Shown in pieces: positions 7,594 to 15,476 of a stretch of DNA of 64,000 bases. The position numbers and the translations under genes were made by a program. Position 1 is the stretch's first letter, and each line of letters starts with the position of its first letter. The notes beneath the pieces were generated by a model. The model was not told the origin of the DNA and searched no databases. It saw only the letters and a list, made by a program, of their open reading frames with translations. Source of the stretch: CAUJGP01 sp964612425 (GTDB lineage Bacteria > Bdellovibrionota > Bdellovibrionia > Bdellovibrionales > Bdellovibrionaceae); the NCBI GenBank assembly GCA_964612425.1, contig CAZTDX010000001.1:65512-129511 (forward strand), written 5' to 3'.

Positions 7594-9381
7594 CTATTGA
7601 GGTTTTATTGCTAAATCACCTCCGCTAGCACTAACTTCTTCTGTCGTAGTCCCAGCGCTACCTCCGTCAACTTCTGTTCTTTTACCCTTTTCACCCTTGT
7701 CTTTACCATTATTATTCTTATGATTGCCTTCAATAGCTCCACCAGAGTTACCCCCCTGCCCCTCGTTCGACTCATGGGGTTCACTTAACTGTTCTAAATC
7801 TTTACTAAAATTTGTGAAAGCATCTAAAAAAGCATACCAATCTCGTAGAAGTTTAAACCCAAAACGATCATCTTCTTTTTTTAGAGTAGGAGGTTTTTCT
7901 GGCTTATCTGTTTTTGGCTTATCTTTTTTCTCATCCTTTAATTTAATTTCAAGTCCAGCAACAGTTTTAGCTACCTCCTCCGCTAGATCCTCAAAAGTAT
8001 AGTCTGTCACAACAACAAAACTTGTTGATGAGGCAATGGCAATCACAATACCACGTATAATATAATCAAGTGGTGATAATTTTTGAAAAGGAGAAAGCGA
8101 TTTATTTTTTTTGTGTGCAACTATTTCAGCAGCAACTATTTTATTAAAAAATACAACTCGATGATCAGCCTCATAATACCTAGAATCACCATATTTAGTT
8201 TTTGCTTCATTAGCTTTCTCAAAAGCAAGCTCCTTGATTTTCAACCAAATAGGAAAATAAACAGTCATTCGCGCATATGTTTCTAAGAAGTTGTCCATAT
8301 GATTAGTCTCTGATGCAATTTTAAAAAAGCTTTCATATATAAAATCTTTTCTAGATTGGCCTTCTGGCAATGATTCAAATAATTTATTATATGGAAGCAT
8401 GAAAGGAATGTTTTTCTTTACTGATAATTGATCATAGTTACTAAATAATAATGTGGAAAATATAAAACGCGAATATCGATTTTGACGCTTCAAAAGCCAA
8501 GTTTGTAAATCTTTTGATGCTAAAAAAGTTCGAACCCCAACATAAATTGCATGCTTGAATTGATCTTTGGCCATAAGAGCCACTTTATTTTCTCGAATTT
8601 CAGGATCTCGATATGCAATGTTTTTAATTTTATTTTTGGAAGGCGCCCCTCCTATTGATGTTAAATCTTTTCTATTAAACAAACTTGCAGCACCCAAATT
8701 TTTTAAAACTTCTTCTGCGGCTTCAGCTTTACCTTTCTCTACCTCAGTTGCAACGTCCTTATTAATTTTAATTAGATTATTTAGAATTTCTTTCATTTCT
8801 AAGTAAAATTCAAACTCTCTAGCGTAATCCATTTTGAATTTACTCAATTCAGTATCGGTAAGAATTTCTTTTTTATTTCCAGTATTATTGCTGATATTAA
8901 AATAATGCTTAACTATTTTATAATATGACATTTCAAATCGTTCAAAACGATCTTTAAGTATTCCAATGGCTTTATCTCTTAAATTTAGAGTTAAATAGAT
9001 TTTTAATTGCTCTGCCTCGATGTCTCTTTCAAATTTTATATTCGAGTGAGATTCACCAATTATTTTTTGGTAAATATCAGCTCGAAAACTATAAGGTCTT
9101 AAAACTTCTGCCCACGGCATAAGCCGCTCCATAGCCCTGACTTGGCTTTCTTTAAAAGCATCTTGAATATATTTTTCTAGTTCAGAAGGGTTATATTCGT
9201 CTTCTTTCTGTTTTTTTTCAATCTCTTTAACGGGTTCTTCGTTTTTTTGAGAAGCGACTAAACTTCCTCTAGTAAATAGAGCTCCACACTTATTCTCAGC
9301 AAAAGCAAATGTGATTTGATTAAAAGTAAATACAAATGAAATCAATAAATTAAAAATATTTATATTATATTTATTCCACAT
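7594..9381 (-). CDS. Large secreted protein of unknown function with low-complexity C-terminus
   Basis: The start is set at the ATG at 9381 because GGAGG lies nine bases before it; a longer frame to 9420 has no such site. The N-terminus (about 28 residues) is a signal peptide, cleavage likely after AFA before ENKCG. About 450 helical, charged residues follow with one hydrophobic segment near residue 455 (IIRGIVIAIASSTSFVVV). The last 110 residues are Lys/Pro- then Gly/Asn-rich (NNNGKDKGEKGKR). I do not recognise a family. Possibly a periplasmic or outer-surface protein anchored by the internal hydrophobic segment. Confidence 0.7.
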   Translation of the reverse strand: MWNKYNINIFNLLISFVFTFNQITFAFAENKCGALFTRGSLVASQKNEEPVKEIEKKQKEDEYNPSELEKYIQDAFKESQVRAMERLMPWAEVLRPYSFRADIYQKIIGESHSNIKFERDIEAEQLKIYLTLNLRDKAIGILKDRFERFEMSYYKIVKHYFNISNNTGNKKEILTDTELSKFKMDYAREFEFYLEMKEILNNLIKINKDVATEVEKGKAEAAEEVLKNLGAASLFNRKDLTSIGGAPSKNKIKNIAYRDPEIRENKVALMAKDQFKHAIYVGVRTFLASKDLQTWLLKRQNRYSRFIFSTLLFSNYDQLSVKKNIPFMLPYNKLFESLPEGQSRKDFIYESFFKIASETNHMDNFLETYARMTVYFPIWLKIKELAFEKANEAKTKYGDSRYYEADHRVVFFNKIVAAEIVAHKKNKSLSPFQKLSPLDYIIRGIVIAIASSTSFVVVTDYTFEDLAEEVAKTVAGLEIKLKDEKKDKPKTDKPEKPPTLKKEDDRFGFKLLRDWYAFLDAFTNFSKDLEQLSEPHESNEGQGGNSGGAIEGNHKNNNGKDKGEKGKRTEVDGGSAGTTTEEVSASGGDLAIKPQ

Positions 9382-9578
9382 TACGACAATCCTCCGAATA
9401 GAAACTCTCAGTTGGAACATGAATTCAAGCCGGGAGCTTACTTATGCAAAAGTAGTTCCACTCTTAAGAAGAATTTAACTCCACTTAACATTCTCATCGC
9501 TGTAGAAGGATTTTACAGGCTGTCATTATTGAGCCTTTTAAAGGCGTTTTATGAGTAAAATAAAAGTCTTTTTTCTAT

Positions 9579-9621
9579 TTACCCCTATTTTAGTGATGAA
9601 TTTGATTGAAAACAGGGGTAA
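9579..9621. repeat. Inverted repeat upstream of second DUF4143 ATPase
   Basis: TTACCCCT at 9579-9586 pairs exactly with AGGGGTAA at 9614-9621; four more T-A pairs follow after one mismatch. It lies about 65-110 bases before the ATPase start. Possible terminator or operator. Confidence 0.6.
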
Positions 9622-9631
9622 TTTTATGCTA

Positions 9632-9666
9632 AAATTGTACCAAACCTATCCTAATTGGTAAAATTT
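9632..9666. promoter_or_regulatory. 12-bp inverted repeat just upstream of the ATPase start
   Basis: AAATTGTACCAA (9632-9643) pairs with TTGGTAAAATTT (9655-9666) with one mismatch and an 11-nt spacer, ending 20 bases before the ATG at 9687. The position fits an operator or leader hairpin; no binding protein is implied by the sequence. Confidence 0.45.
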
Positions 9667-9686
9667 CAGCCAAAGGGAAGAGAGTC

Positions 9687-11063
9687 ATGAAAAGAAAAGC
9701 GCTAGAGTTCCTTAAAAGTTGGTACTTTCGTGAGAACAAAAAGCCTCTTTTAATTCGAGGGGCTCGTCAGGTTGGGAAAACAACTTTAGTAGAGTTATTT
9801 TGTTTAGAAACCAAATTAGAGCTCATTAAGGTCAACCTGGAGAGAAAGCCACTCCATTCAGTAGAAGAAGGCTATAATGTCGATAGTTTCTTAAAAGAAA
9901 TTTCAGCGTTAACTAATAAACAAATCCCCCCACAGGAGAAAAACTCTTCCCGTCAAGTTCTTATTTTTTTAGATGAAATTCAAGCAAGTCCAAAATCTTT
10001 AGTTATGCTTAGATATCTTCACGAAGAGAGGCCTGACCTTGCAGTTATTGCTGCTGGCTCTCTTTTAGAGTTTTTATTAAATGATTTTCCTTACTCGATG
10101 CCTGTGGGTAGAATTGAATATTTTCACTTAGGTCCGATGACCTTCTCTGAGTATCTCATGGCCTGTGGAGAAAATATTTTAACCAATAGAATTGGAAGTT
10201 TCCCCATCGATCAAACGACCTTTGACCTCTTAGAGAAAAAATACCGTGAATACCTATTTGTAGGGGGTATGCCCGCTGCCGTGAAAGAGTATACAACGAA
10301 CGGAACTCCAGATACTGTGAGAAAAATTCACCAAGATATTCTTTATACTTATAAGGAAGATATTAACAAATATACAAAAGGAACGTCTACTCTTAAAACC
10401 AGTAAAGTCTTTGATCGCATTAGCGGTTTTATTGGTCGTAAATTTAAATACAGTGAATTTCTAGCTGAATATCCTGCTCGTGACATAAGAAAGTCTTTAG
10501 ACTTATTGAGTTCAGCTAGAATCATCCATTTTTGTTTTCATACAAATGCCTCTGGTTTGCCTCTTAAATCTCAAATGGATGAGTCTGTTTTTAAAATTTA
10601 TTTTTTAGATGTAGGACTTTACAATACTGAAATGGGTACGTCGTGGGAATCACTTCTTTTTGATTCAGCAGACGAGCTTATCAATAAAGGTGTTATCGGG
10701 GAGCAATTTGTAGCTCAGCATATATCCTACCTTGGTGAGGGCTCAGAAATGCCAACTTTATTTTATTGGCTTAAAGATAAAAAAGCCGATAAAGCAGAGG
10801 TTGATTTTGTGGTAACTCAAAAAGGAAAAATCTATCCTATTGAAGTTAAAGCGGGAGCAACAGGTCATTTAAAATCACTTTCTTTTTTTATGTTAGAAAA
10901 AAAATATAAAAAAGCTCTTCGCTTGGACTTACGATTTCGAAGCAAAGATTATCAAACAAAAGTTCAATTGCCTTTAGCTATCAGTGAAGCAAGACATACA
11001 GTTCAATATCAACTTGAAAATTGGCCTATATTTTTTATCGAAGCTATGAAAAATTTTAAATAA
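9687..11063 (+). CDS. DUF4143-type AAA ATPase (long form)
   Basis: A 458-residue member of the same broad ATPase family as the gene at 892 but of the longer class. Walker A is RGARQVGKTTL near residue 25, Walker B VLIFLDEIQASP near residue 94, followed by AAGSLLEF (sensor 1) and the conserved MPVGRIEYFHLGPMTFSEYL stretch. The C-terminus carries AEVDFVV and YPIEVKAGA, the D...ExK core of the DUF4143 nuclease-like domain. AAGGGAAGAGAG precedes the ATG. It has no co-directional partner; greB follows on the opposite strand. Cellular role is unknown. Confidence 0.88.
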   Translation: MKRKALEFLKSWYFRENKKPLLIRGARQVGKTTLVELFCLETKLELIKVNLERKPLHSVEEGYNVDSFLKEISALTNKQIPPQEKNSSRQVLIFLDEIQASPKSLVMLRYLHEERPDLAVIAAGSLLEFLLNDFPYSMPVGRIEYFHLGPMTFSEYLMACGENILTNRIGSFPIDQTTFDLLEKKYREYLFVGGMPAAVKEYTTNGTPDTVRKIHQDILYTYKEDINKYTKGTSTLKTSKVFDRISGFIGRKFKYSEFLAEYPARDIRKSLDLLSSARIIHFCFHTNASGLPLKSQMDESVFKIYFLDVGLYNTEMGTSWESLLFDSADELINKGVIGEQFVAQHISYLGEGSEMPTLFYWLKDKKADKAEVDFVVTQKGKIYPIEVKAGATGHLKSLSFFMLEKKYKKALRLDLRFRSKDYQTKVQLPLAISEARHTVQYQLENWPIFFIEAMKNFK

Positions 11064-11123
11064 TCAGCAATATTATAATCGCGATAATTAATGCTTAACT
11101 TCATGTTAACCCAATTGTAGACC

Positions 11124-11140
11124 TTATTCAGCAGAATCTA
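11124..11140. repeat. Dispersed intergenic repeat, short copy
   Basis: TTATTCAGCAGAATCTA is a fragment of the repeat family that also occurs near 15453, 21918, 27964, 52233 and 63626. Here it lies between the converging ATPase and greB genes. Confidence 0.5.
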
Positions 11141-11611
11141 TTTATAAACAATTTCTATTATACTTAGTGTTTCCTCACCCTTAGGCTTATGAACAACGAC
11201 GTCATCGCCAACGGCTTTACCCAAAAGGGCTTTGGCTATGGGAGAGCGCCAAGAGACTTTGCCATGATCAATATCGATTTCATCCTCACCAACAATTTGA
11301 ATACTCTGCTCAACACCATCTTCATTTTCAACAGTTACGCGAGCTCCAAAAAGAATTTTTTCGCTCTTAACTTGAGAGGGGTCAACAACTTCAGCTTTTT
11401 CCAACCTTCCCGTTAAAAATCGCAAACGACTGTCAATTTCTCGTAAACGCCTTTTACCATAAATGTAATCGGCATTTTCAGAGCGATCTCCATTACTAGC
11501 GGCCCAAGCCACTGTTTCCACAATTTTAGGCCGTTCAACATTGATCAAGTTTTGATACTCTAGTCGAAGCTTCTCTAAGCCTTGGGGAGTAATGTAATTT
11601 TTATTTTCCAT
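11138..11611 (-). CDS. greB: Transcription elongation factor GreB
   Basis: Cleavage factor that rescues backtracked RNA polymerase by inserting its coiled coil into the secondary channel. The 157 residues match GreB rather than GreA: NYITPQGLEKLRLEYQNL, then WAASNGDRSENADY with the acidic tip residues, RRLREIDSRLRFLTGRLE, and the FKBP-like C-terminal domain (FGARVTVENEDG, SPIAKALLGKAVGD). No other Gre factor is in the window. The gene is monocistronic, head-spaced 43 bases from the nitronate monooxygenase gene on the same strand, so read-through from that gene is possible. Confidence 0.92.
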   Translation of the reverse strand: MENKNYITPQGLEKLRLEYQNLINVERPKIVETVAWAASNGDRSENADYIYGKRRLREIDSRLRFLTGRLEKAEVVDPSQVKSEKILFGARVTVENEDGVEQSIQIVGEDEIDIDHGKVSWRSPIAKALLGKAVGDDVVVHKPKGEETLSIIEIVYK

Positions 11612-11654
11612 ATCAACTCTTCAAATTATTCTAAATAATATTTATTTTTATATA

Positions 11655-12782
11655 CTACAGAGCACTTGCTTGTTTCCAAGTTAACTCTTGATTTTCTACA
11701 CCTGAAAGCTCATTCATTAACTCTTTAACGCTCATCAGTTTTGACACGCGATAAGCATTGTGCCCCACCGTATAGAGTTCCTTTTCATTTTTGTTACAGT
11801 TTGTCGCAGCAAGAAGACCATTACAAATACAAAAAGTTTTTTCATTTTCTTCTTTTGAGGGACAAAATCCTTTATTTAGCAAGTAACCCTTATCACACTT
11901 TGGTGGTCTTACGTGGTGGAGTGCATCTTGATAAAACGGTGATTTCTTTAAAACCCGAAAAAGCATTCCACAAGGAGAGCCTGGTCGATCAGCAAGCTCA
12001 ATATCCTCTTCCTTAGAATCAATAACCAATTTTTTATACTCTTCATTAGCACCACTCTCATAGGTTGCTAAAAATCGTGTTCCCATTTGCACACCGGCAC
12101 AACCCATCTTGATATAACGAAGAATATCTTCATGGGAATACACACCGCCCGCCGCAAACACCGGAATCGATAAATTCCATTTATTGAGTGTCTCAAGAAC
12201 TTCAGTTATTAAAACATCCAATTGATTTTTTGGTTCAATAGCTTCTTCTTTTGTTTTCCAAGCAATATGGCCTCCGGCCAATGGCCCCTCGACCACTATG
12301 CCATCAGGAACACGACCTGATCTCGACCAACGTTTTAATACAATATCAACAGCTCTCCCAGAAGATAAAATAGGAACGAGAGCCACTTCATTTTGTCTTG
12401 GATGAGACTTTACAATCTCAGGAAGTGCGAGAGGCAGCCCAGCACCACTGATGATAACATCAACTCCACCATCCATAGCTCCTAACACTGAGTCTTCATA
12501 TTGGTTTATTACAGCAACCATCACATTCATGCCAATGGCCCCACGCCCTTCGGAAAGCGCACGAGCATCTTGCACGTCTTGAGCTGCGGCCTCACGTGCT
12601 TGAAACTTTCTTCCATGCCGCTGGCTCACGATGCGATCCAGTGCTGCACTAGAAAGAACTCCCAGTCCTCCTTCTCGCGCCACACTTCCCGCTAACCGAA
12701 AATTGGAAATACCAATTCCCATTCCTCCCTGAATAATTGGGACTTCTAATAATGTATTTTTAATTTTTATTTTAGGCAGCAT
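11655..12782 (-). CDS. Nitronate monooxygenase / NPD-family FMN oxidoreductase
   Basis: FMN-dependent TIM-barrel enzyme of the 2-nitropropane dioxygenase family, which oxidises nitronates; some members act on enoyl-ACP (FabK), so substrate is uncertain. Visible motifs: PIIQGGMGIGISN at the N-terminus, VDVIISGAGLPLALP, GGHIAWK, and the phosphate-binding PVFAAGGVYSHEDI followed by GCAGVQMGTRFLAT. The C-terminus has an unusual Cys cluster (KCDKGYLLNKGFC and TFCICNGLL) and a helical tail. The start is ATG 12782, five bases after GGAGG; the longer TTG start at 12794 would include that site. Length 375 residues is typical. Confidence 0.85.
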   Translation of the reverse strand: MLPKIKIKNTLLEVPIIQGGMGIGISNFRLAGSVAREGGLGVLSSAALDRIVSQRHGRKFQAREAAAQDVQDARALSEGRGAIGMNVMVAVINQYEDSVLGAMDGGVDVIISGAGLPLALPEIVKSHPRQNEVALVPILSSGRAVDIVLKRWSRSGRVPDGIVVEGPLAGGHIAWKTKEEAIEPKNQLDVLITEVLETLNKWNLSIPVFAAGGVYSHEDILRYIKMGCAGVQMGTRFLATYESGANEEYKKLVIDSKEEDIELADRPGSPCGMLFRVLKKSPFYQDALHHVRPPKCDKGYLLNKGFCPSKEENEKTFCICNGLLAATNCNKNEKELYTVGHNAYRVSKLMSVKELMNELSGVENQELTWKQASAL

Positions 12783-12918
12783 CCGTACCTCCAAGAGTGA
12801 GCTCTCTCCGCTCTTAAATTTAGCCGACTTTACACTTAAAATCTAGACTTTAATTTTAGTGTCACAAACCCGATAGCACTTTCGGAAATGAGTTTAAAAA
12901 TGAGTGAGGAATGCGCTA

Positions 12919-13443
12919 ATGAAAGAACTAATTAATTTACTTTTAATTGATGATAATCAGGAATTCTTAGAAAGTTTGGATGATCTTTTTCGAGATCACA
13001 AGTATTCTATACGGTCTGTGCCATCAATTTCAGAAGCAGAAAAAATTTTACAGAAAAGCGACGTTGATGCCATCATTAGTGATTACAATCTTGTTGACTC
13101 TACTGGAATAGAGTTGCTTGCGAGAGTAAGAAAAGACGGATTAAGCACACCTTTTATTTTGATCTCTGGAAATGTTACAACAGAACTGGTCTTTTCTGGA
13201 CTTAGACTTGGAGCTTTTGAAATACTCGATAAGCCTTTGGACTTTGATCTTCTTGAACAAACGGTACTACACGCTATTAACTGTGGAATTCAGTTTCGTA
13301 ACTTACAAGAGCGAATACGCACTAAAACCTCACCTGAAGAAGCGCGTATTATGCTTCATCTTCTAAAGACGACATCGATGTTGCGATATGCTAACTACGA
13401 TCGTATTCGATTAAATAAAGATTCGCTTCCTGATGTTGGTTAA
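12919..13443 (+). CDS. Single-domain response regulator
   Basis: A receiver (CheY-like) domain with LLIDDN acidic residues, phosphoacceptor Asp in IISDYNLVDSTG (near residue 51), conserved Ser in LISGN and Lys in EILDKPLDF. About 50 C-terminal residues form no recognised output domain. ATG 12919 is used because GAGGA lies eight bases upstream; the frame also has a GTG at 12904. No kinase is adjacent, so the partner is unknown. It converges with the next gene with a 3-bp gap. Confidence 0.85.
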   Translation: MKELINLLLIDDNQEFLESLDDLFRDHKYSIRSVPSISEAEKILQKSDVDAIISDYNLVDSTGIELLARVRKDGLSTPFILISGNVTTELVFSGLRLGAFEILDKPLDFDLLEQTVLHAINCGIQFRNLQERIRTKTSPEEARIMLHLLKTTSMLRYANYDRIRLNKDSLPDVG

Positions 13444-13446
13444 GCT

Positions 13447-13899
13447 TTAAAACGGGATCGTCACTAAAATATCATCGCCCCTGGCTCCTTGGGCGATGAG
13501 ATCTTTTACATCTTTATATTCTGGCTTTTCATTGGCTCCAACAGACCAAACATAAAGTGTTGAATTTTTAACCCCATCACCTTTAACCTGAAAATAAAAC
13601 GGCTGTCCCCAAGCATCTCGCCCGACTTCACCGTTTAAATTCTTCTTTACGATAAATAAATTTTCTTTTGAAGCCAGGCCCCGTGATTCTGCTGGTTTAG
13701 CTTCACTTTCTGGTAAATATACTTTTTGTTCAAAATGAGATTCAATTAATTGTCTTCCCACCAACAAAGCGCGCTGTTCTGTTCGCTCCTCAGCAGTTAA
13801 TTCTCGATTTTTTTGATAGTACGTCACGACAAAGGCCATGAATGCTGTAACAACAATCATTCCGTAAAAAATTCCAATTTTACTTACTTTTGATTCCAT
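13447..13899 (-). CDS. Membrane-anchored protein with GspG-like periplasmic domain
   Basis: 150 residues: an N-terminal transmembrane helix (about 8-27) followed by a periplasmic domain. The segment GRDAWGQPFYFQVKGDG, then LYVWSVGANEKPEY, resembles the D-W-G-x-P and Y-S-x-G-A-D-x-x-x-x pattern of type II secretion pseudopilins (GspG). The prepilin cleavage motif (G before FTLxE) is absent, so this is not an ordinary pseudopilin. It lies 18 bases downstream of the TSP1/VWA lipoprotein gene on the same strand and is probably cotranscribed. Confidence 0.5.
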   Translation of the reverse strand: MESKVSKIGIFYGMIVVTAFMAFVVTYYQKNRELTAEERTEQRALLVGRQLIESHFEQKVYLPESEAKPAESRGLASKENLFIVKKNLNGEVGRDAWGQPFYFQVKGDGVKNSTLYVWSVGANEKPEYKDVKDLIAQGARGDDILVTIPF

Positions 13900-13917
13900 G
13901 AACTAATCCCCTTTTCC

Positions 13918-15327
13918 TTACGGACAACATTGATAATTAATATTAATGGTTGTTCCCGCTGGTAGCGCAGGAGTAAACGTGACCCTACGTCCATCTAAAC
14001 TATAATTATAGCCCGTAGGAATGCTCACCGTTGGTATTCCTGTTGGTTCACACTCTAATTCCACGCTACTGACAGTAGATACGATGGCATCCTTAAAGTA
14101 TTTTAAGTTAGCCGAATAATCAGCATCACAAATACTTCCAATGCTCCCTCCCGTTAGTGTGGAAAGCTCCATATATTTTGTGCCTATAAAACCAGGGCTT
14201 CCCTGTGCATCTTGAATTTGCTTACAAGTATTGTCCTTCACCACAATGCTGTTTACTACCATCCGCACATCCATGCCGAGAACTGCTTTTGCGGTATTAA
14301 TAAATGTTGCTGGTTGGTTCTGTACAGTCAAAGGTTGATATTGTTGAGAACTAATTGAATTATTTCCCCCAATAGATCGCTCATCTTCATCCGATAAAAT
14401 GATCGAGGCATAAGCAGCACCTGGCCTGTAGCAAGGATACGCTGGGTTATTTAGTAATGAGAGCACTGATGCCTTAATACCTTGTTCATCATTACTATAA
14501 CCTGATCCTATATCTGTAATCGTTTGTTGAAAGACTGTTCCAATATTAGGAGTGTTTTTATTTATCACTCTGGAACCAATCCCTGACCACTTAATAGGTC
14601 TTCCTTCATAATAAGTCACATCGGTGGTTGTAATACACATTTGCCAATCAAGATTACTATTCATAAGGTCTGCACCAAAAGCTAAAAGCTTTTGTGCTAG
14701 CTTTTGGTTATCGACACTCATAGATGAAGAGTCATCGACAACAATAAGAATATCCACCTTGTTGCCAGTGCCAGAAACGGTTTGCGAAAAAGTTTTATTT
14801 TCAGGTGTGCAAGTACAAGGTGTGTTACATGATTGCGTTGTAGCTGGTTTAGCCTCTATACAAGAGGTATCTGGTTTCACGCCAGAAGAATCACGGCACT
14901 CAACTGTTCTTGTTTGATTCCCAGGGCCACATGCTGGCACACAAGCACCAAAAGAACCACTCACCCAATGTGGTAAGCCATCCGTTGGGCAGGTTTGAGT
15001 ATTACAAGAATCTCCAAGTTCACTGGGTCTTATTTCTTTACAGTTTTCATCAGGAACAAGAATATTATCTTGGTTGACACATGTGATAGTCATTCGAAAA
15101 TTTCCGCCACCACAAGTTTTATTGCACTCTCCTTTAGTTCTTTTCCATACGAAGGGTCCACTTCCAGGTTCAACACATGAGGGATCAGAACAAGGCCCAA
15201 CACCACCTCCTCCACCTCCACCAGGATCAGTACTGGATTTTGATTTGAATTTCACTGGAGAGCATGAGAGAAGTTCCATAAGCAACGATGCACTAATTAA
15301 AAGTAAATAAATAAACTTTAGTTTCAT
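13918..15327 (-). CDS. Lipoprotein with two thrombospondin type 1 repeats and a VWA domain
   Basis: 469 residues. Signal sequence ends in lipobox LLSC (Cys near 22), followed by a Gly-rich spacer. Two TSP1-like modules follow: WKRTKGECNKTCGGGNFR and WVSGSFGACVPACGPGNQTR, each with the W, C-x-x-x-C-G-x-G and downstream Cys pattern (about residues 60-170). A von Willebrand A domain then starts with DILIVVDDSSSMS, an intact MIDAS DxSxS, and contains SIILSDEDERS. The arrangement suggests a surface adhesin or matrix-binding protein. The last segment (ISINYQCCP-like end) is beta-rich. Ligand unknown. Confidence 0.85.
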   Translation of the reverse strand: MKLKFIYLLLISASLLMELLSCSPVKFKSKSSTDPGGGGGGGVGPCSDPSCVEPGSGPFVWKRTKGECNKTCGGGNFRMTITCVNQDNILVPDENCKEIRPSELGDSCNTQTCPTDGLPHWVSGSFGACVPACGPGNQTRTVECRDSSGVKPDTSCIEAKPATTQSCNTPCTCTPENKTFSQTVSGTGNKVDILIVVDDSSSMSVDNQKLAQKLLAFGADLMNSNLDWQMCITTTDVTYYEGRPIKWSGIGSRVINKNTPNIGTVFQQTITDIGSGYSNDEQGIKASVLSLLNNPAYPCYRPGAAYASIILSDEDERSIGGNNSISSQQYQPLTVQNQPATFINTAKAVLGMDVRMVVNSIVVKDNTCKQIQDAQGSPGFIGTKYMELSTLTGGSIGSICDADYSANLKYFKDAIVSTVSSVELECEPTGIPTVSIPTGYNYSLDGRRVTFTPALPAGTTININYQCCP

Positions 15328-15452
15328 ACAACATCCTTGATGTTTGTTAAGCTATAACTTAGCTGAAGGCTAGTGATCCGAACACTAACTCCAGAATATC
15401 TGCAATAAGTCCAATATAGGAAGAATAAAATCGCAGAGACTCGACCTTAGTT

Positions 15453-15475
15453 GGATTCTACTGAAAAAGAGCCTA
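15453..15475. repeat. Dispersed intergenic repeat copy
   Basis: GGATTCTACTGAAAAAGAGC followed by CTA; shares GAAAAAGAGCCTA with copies at 27964 and 63636. It lies immediately downstream of the uvrA stop codon. Confidence 0.6.
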
Positions 15476-15476
15476 T

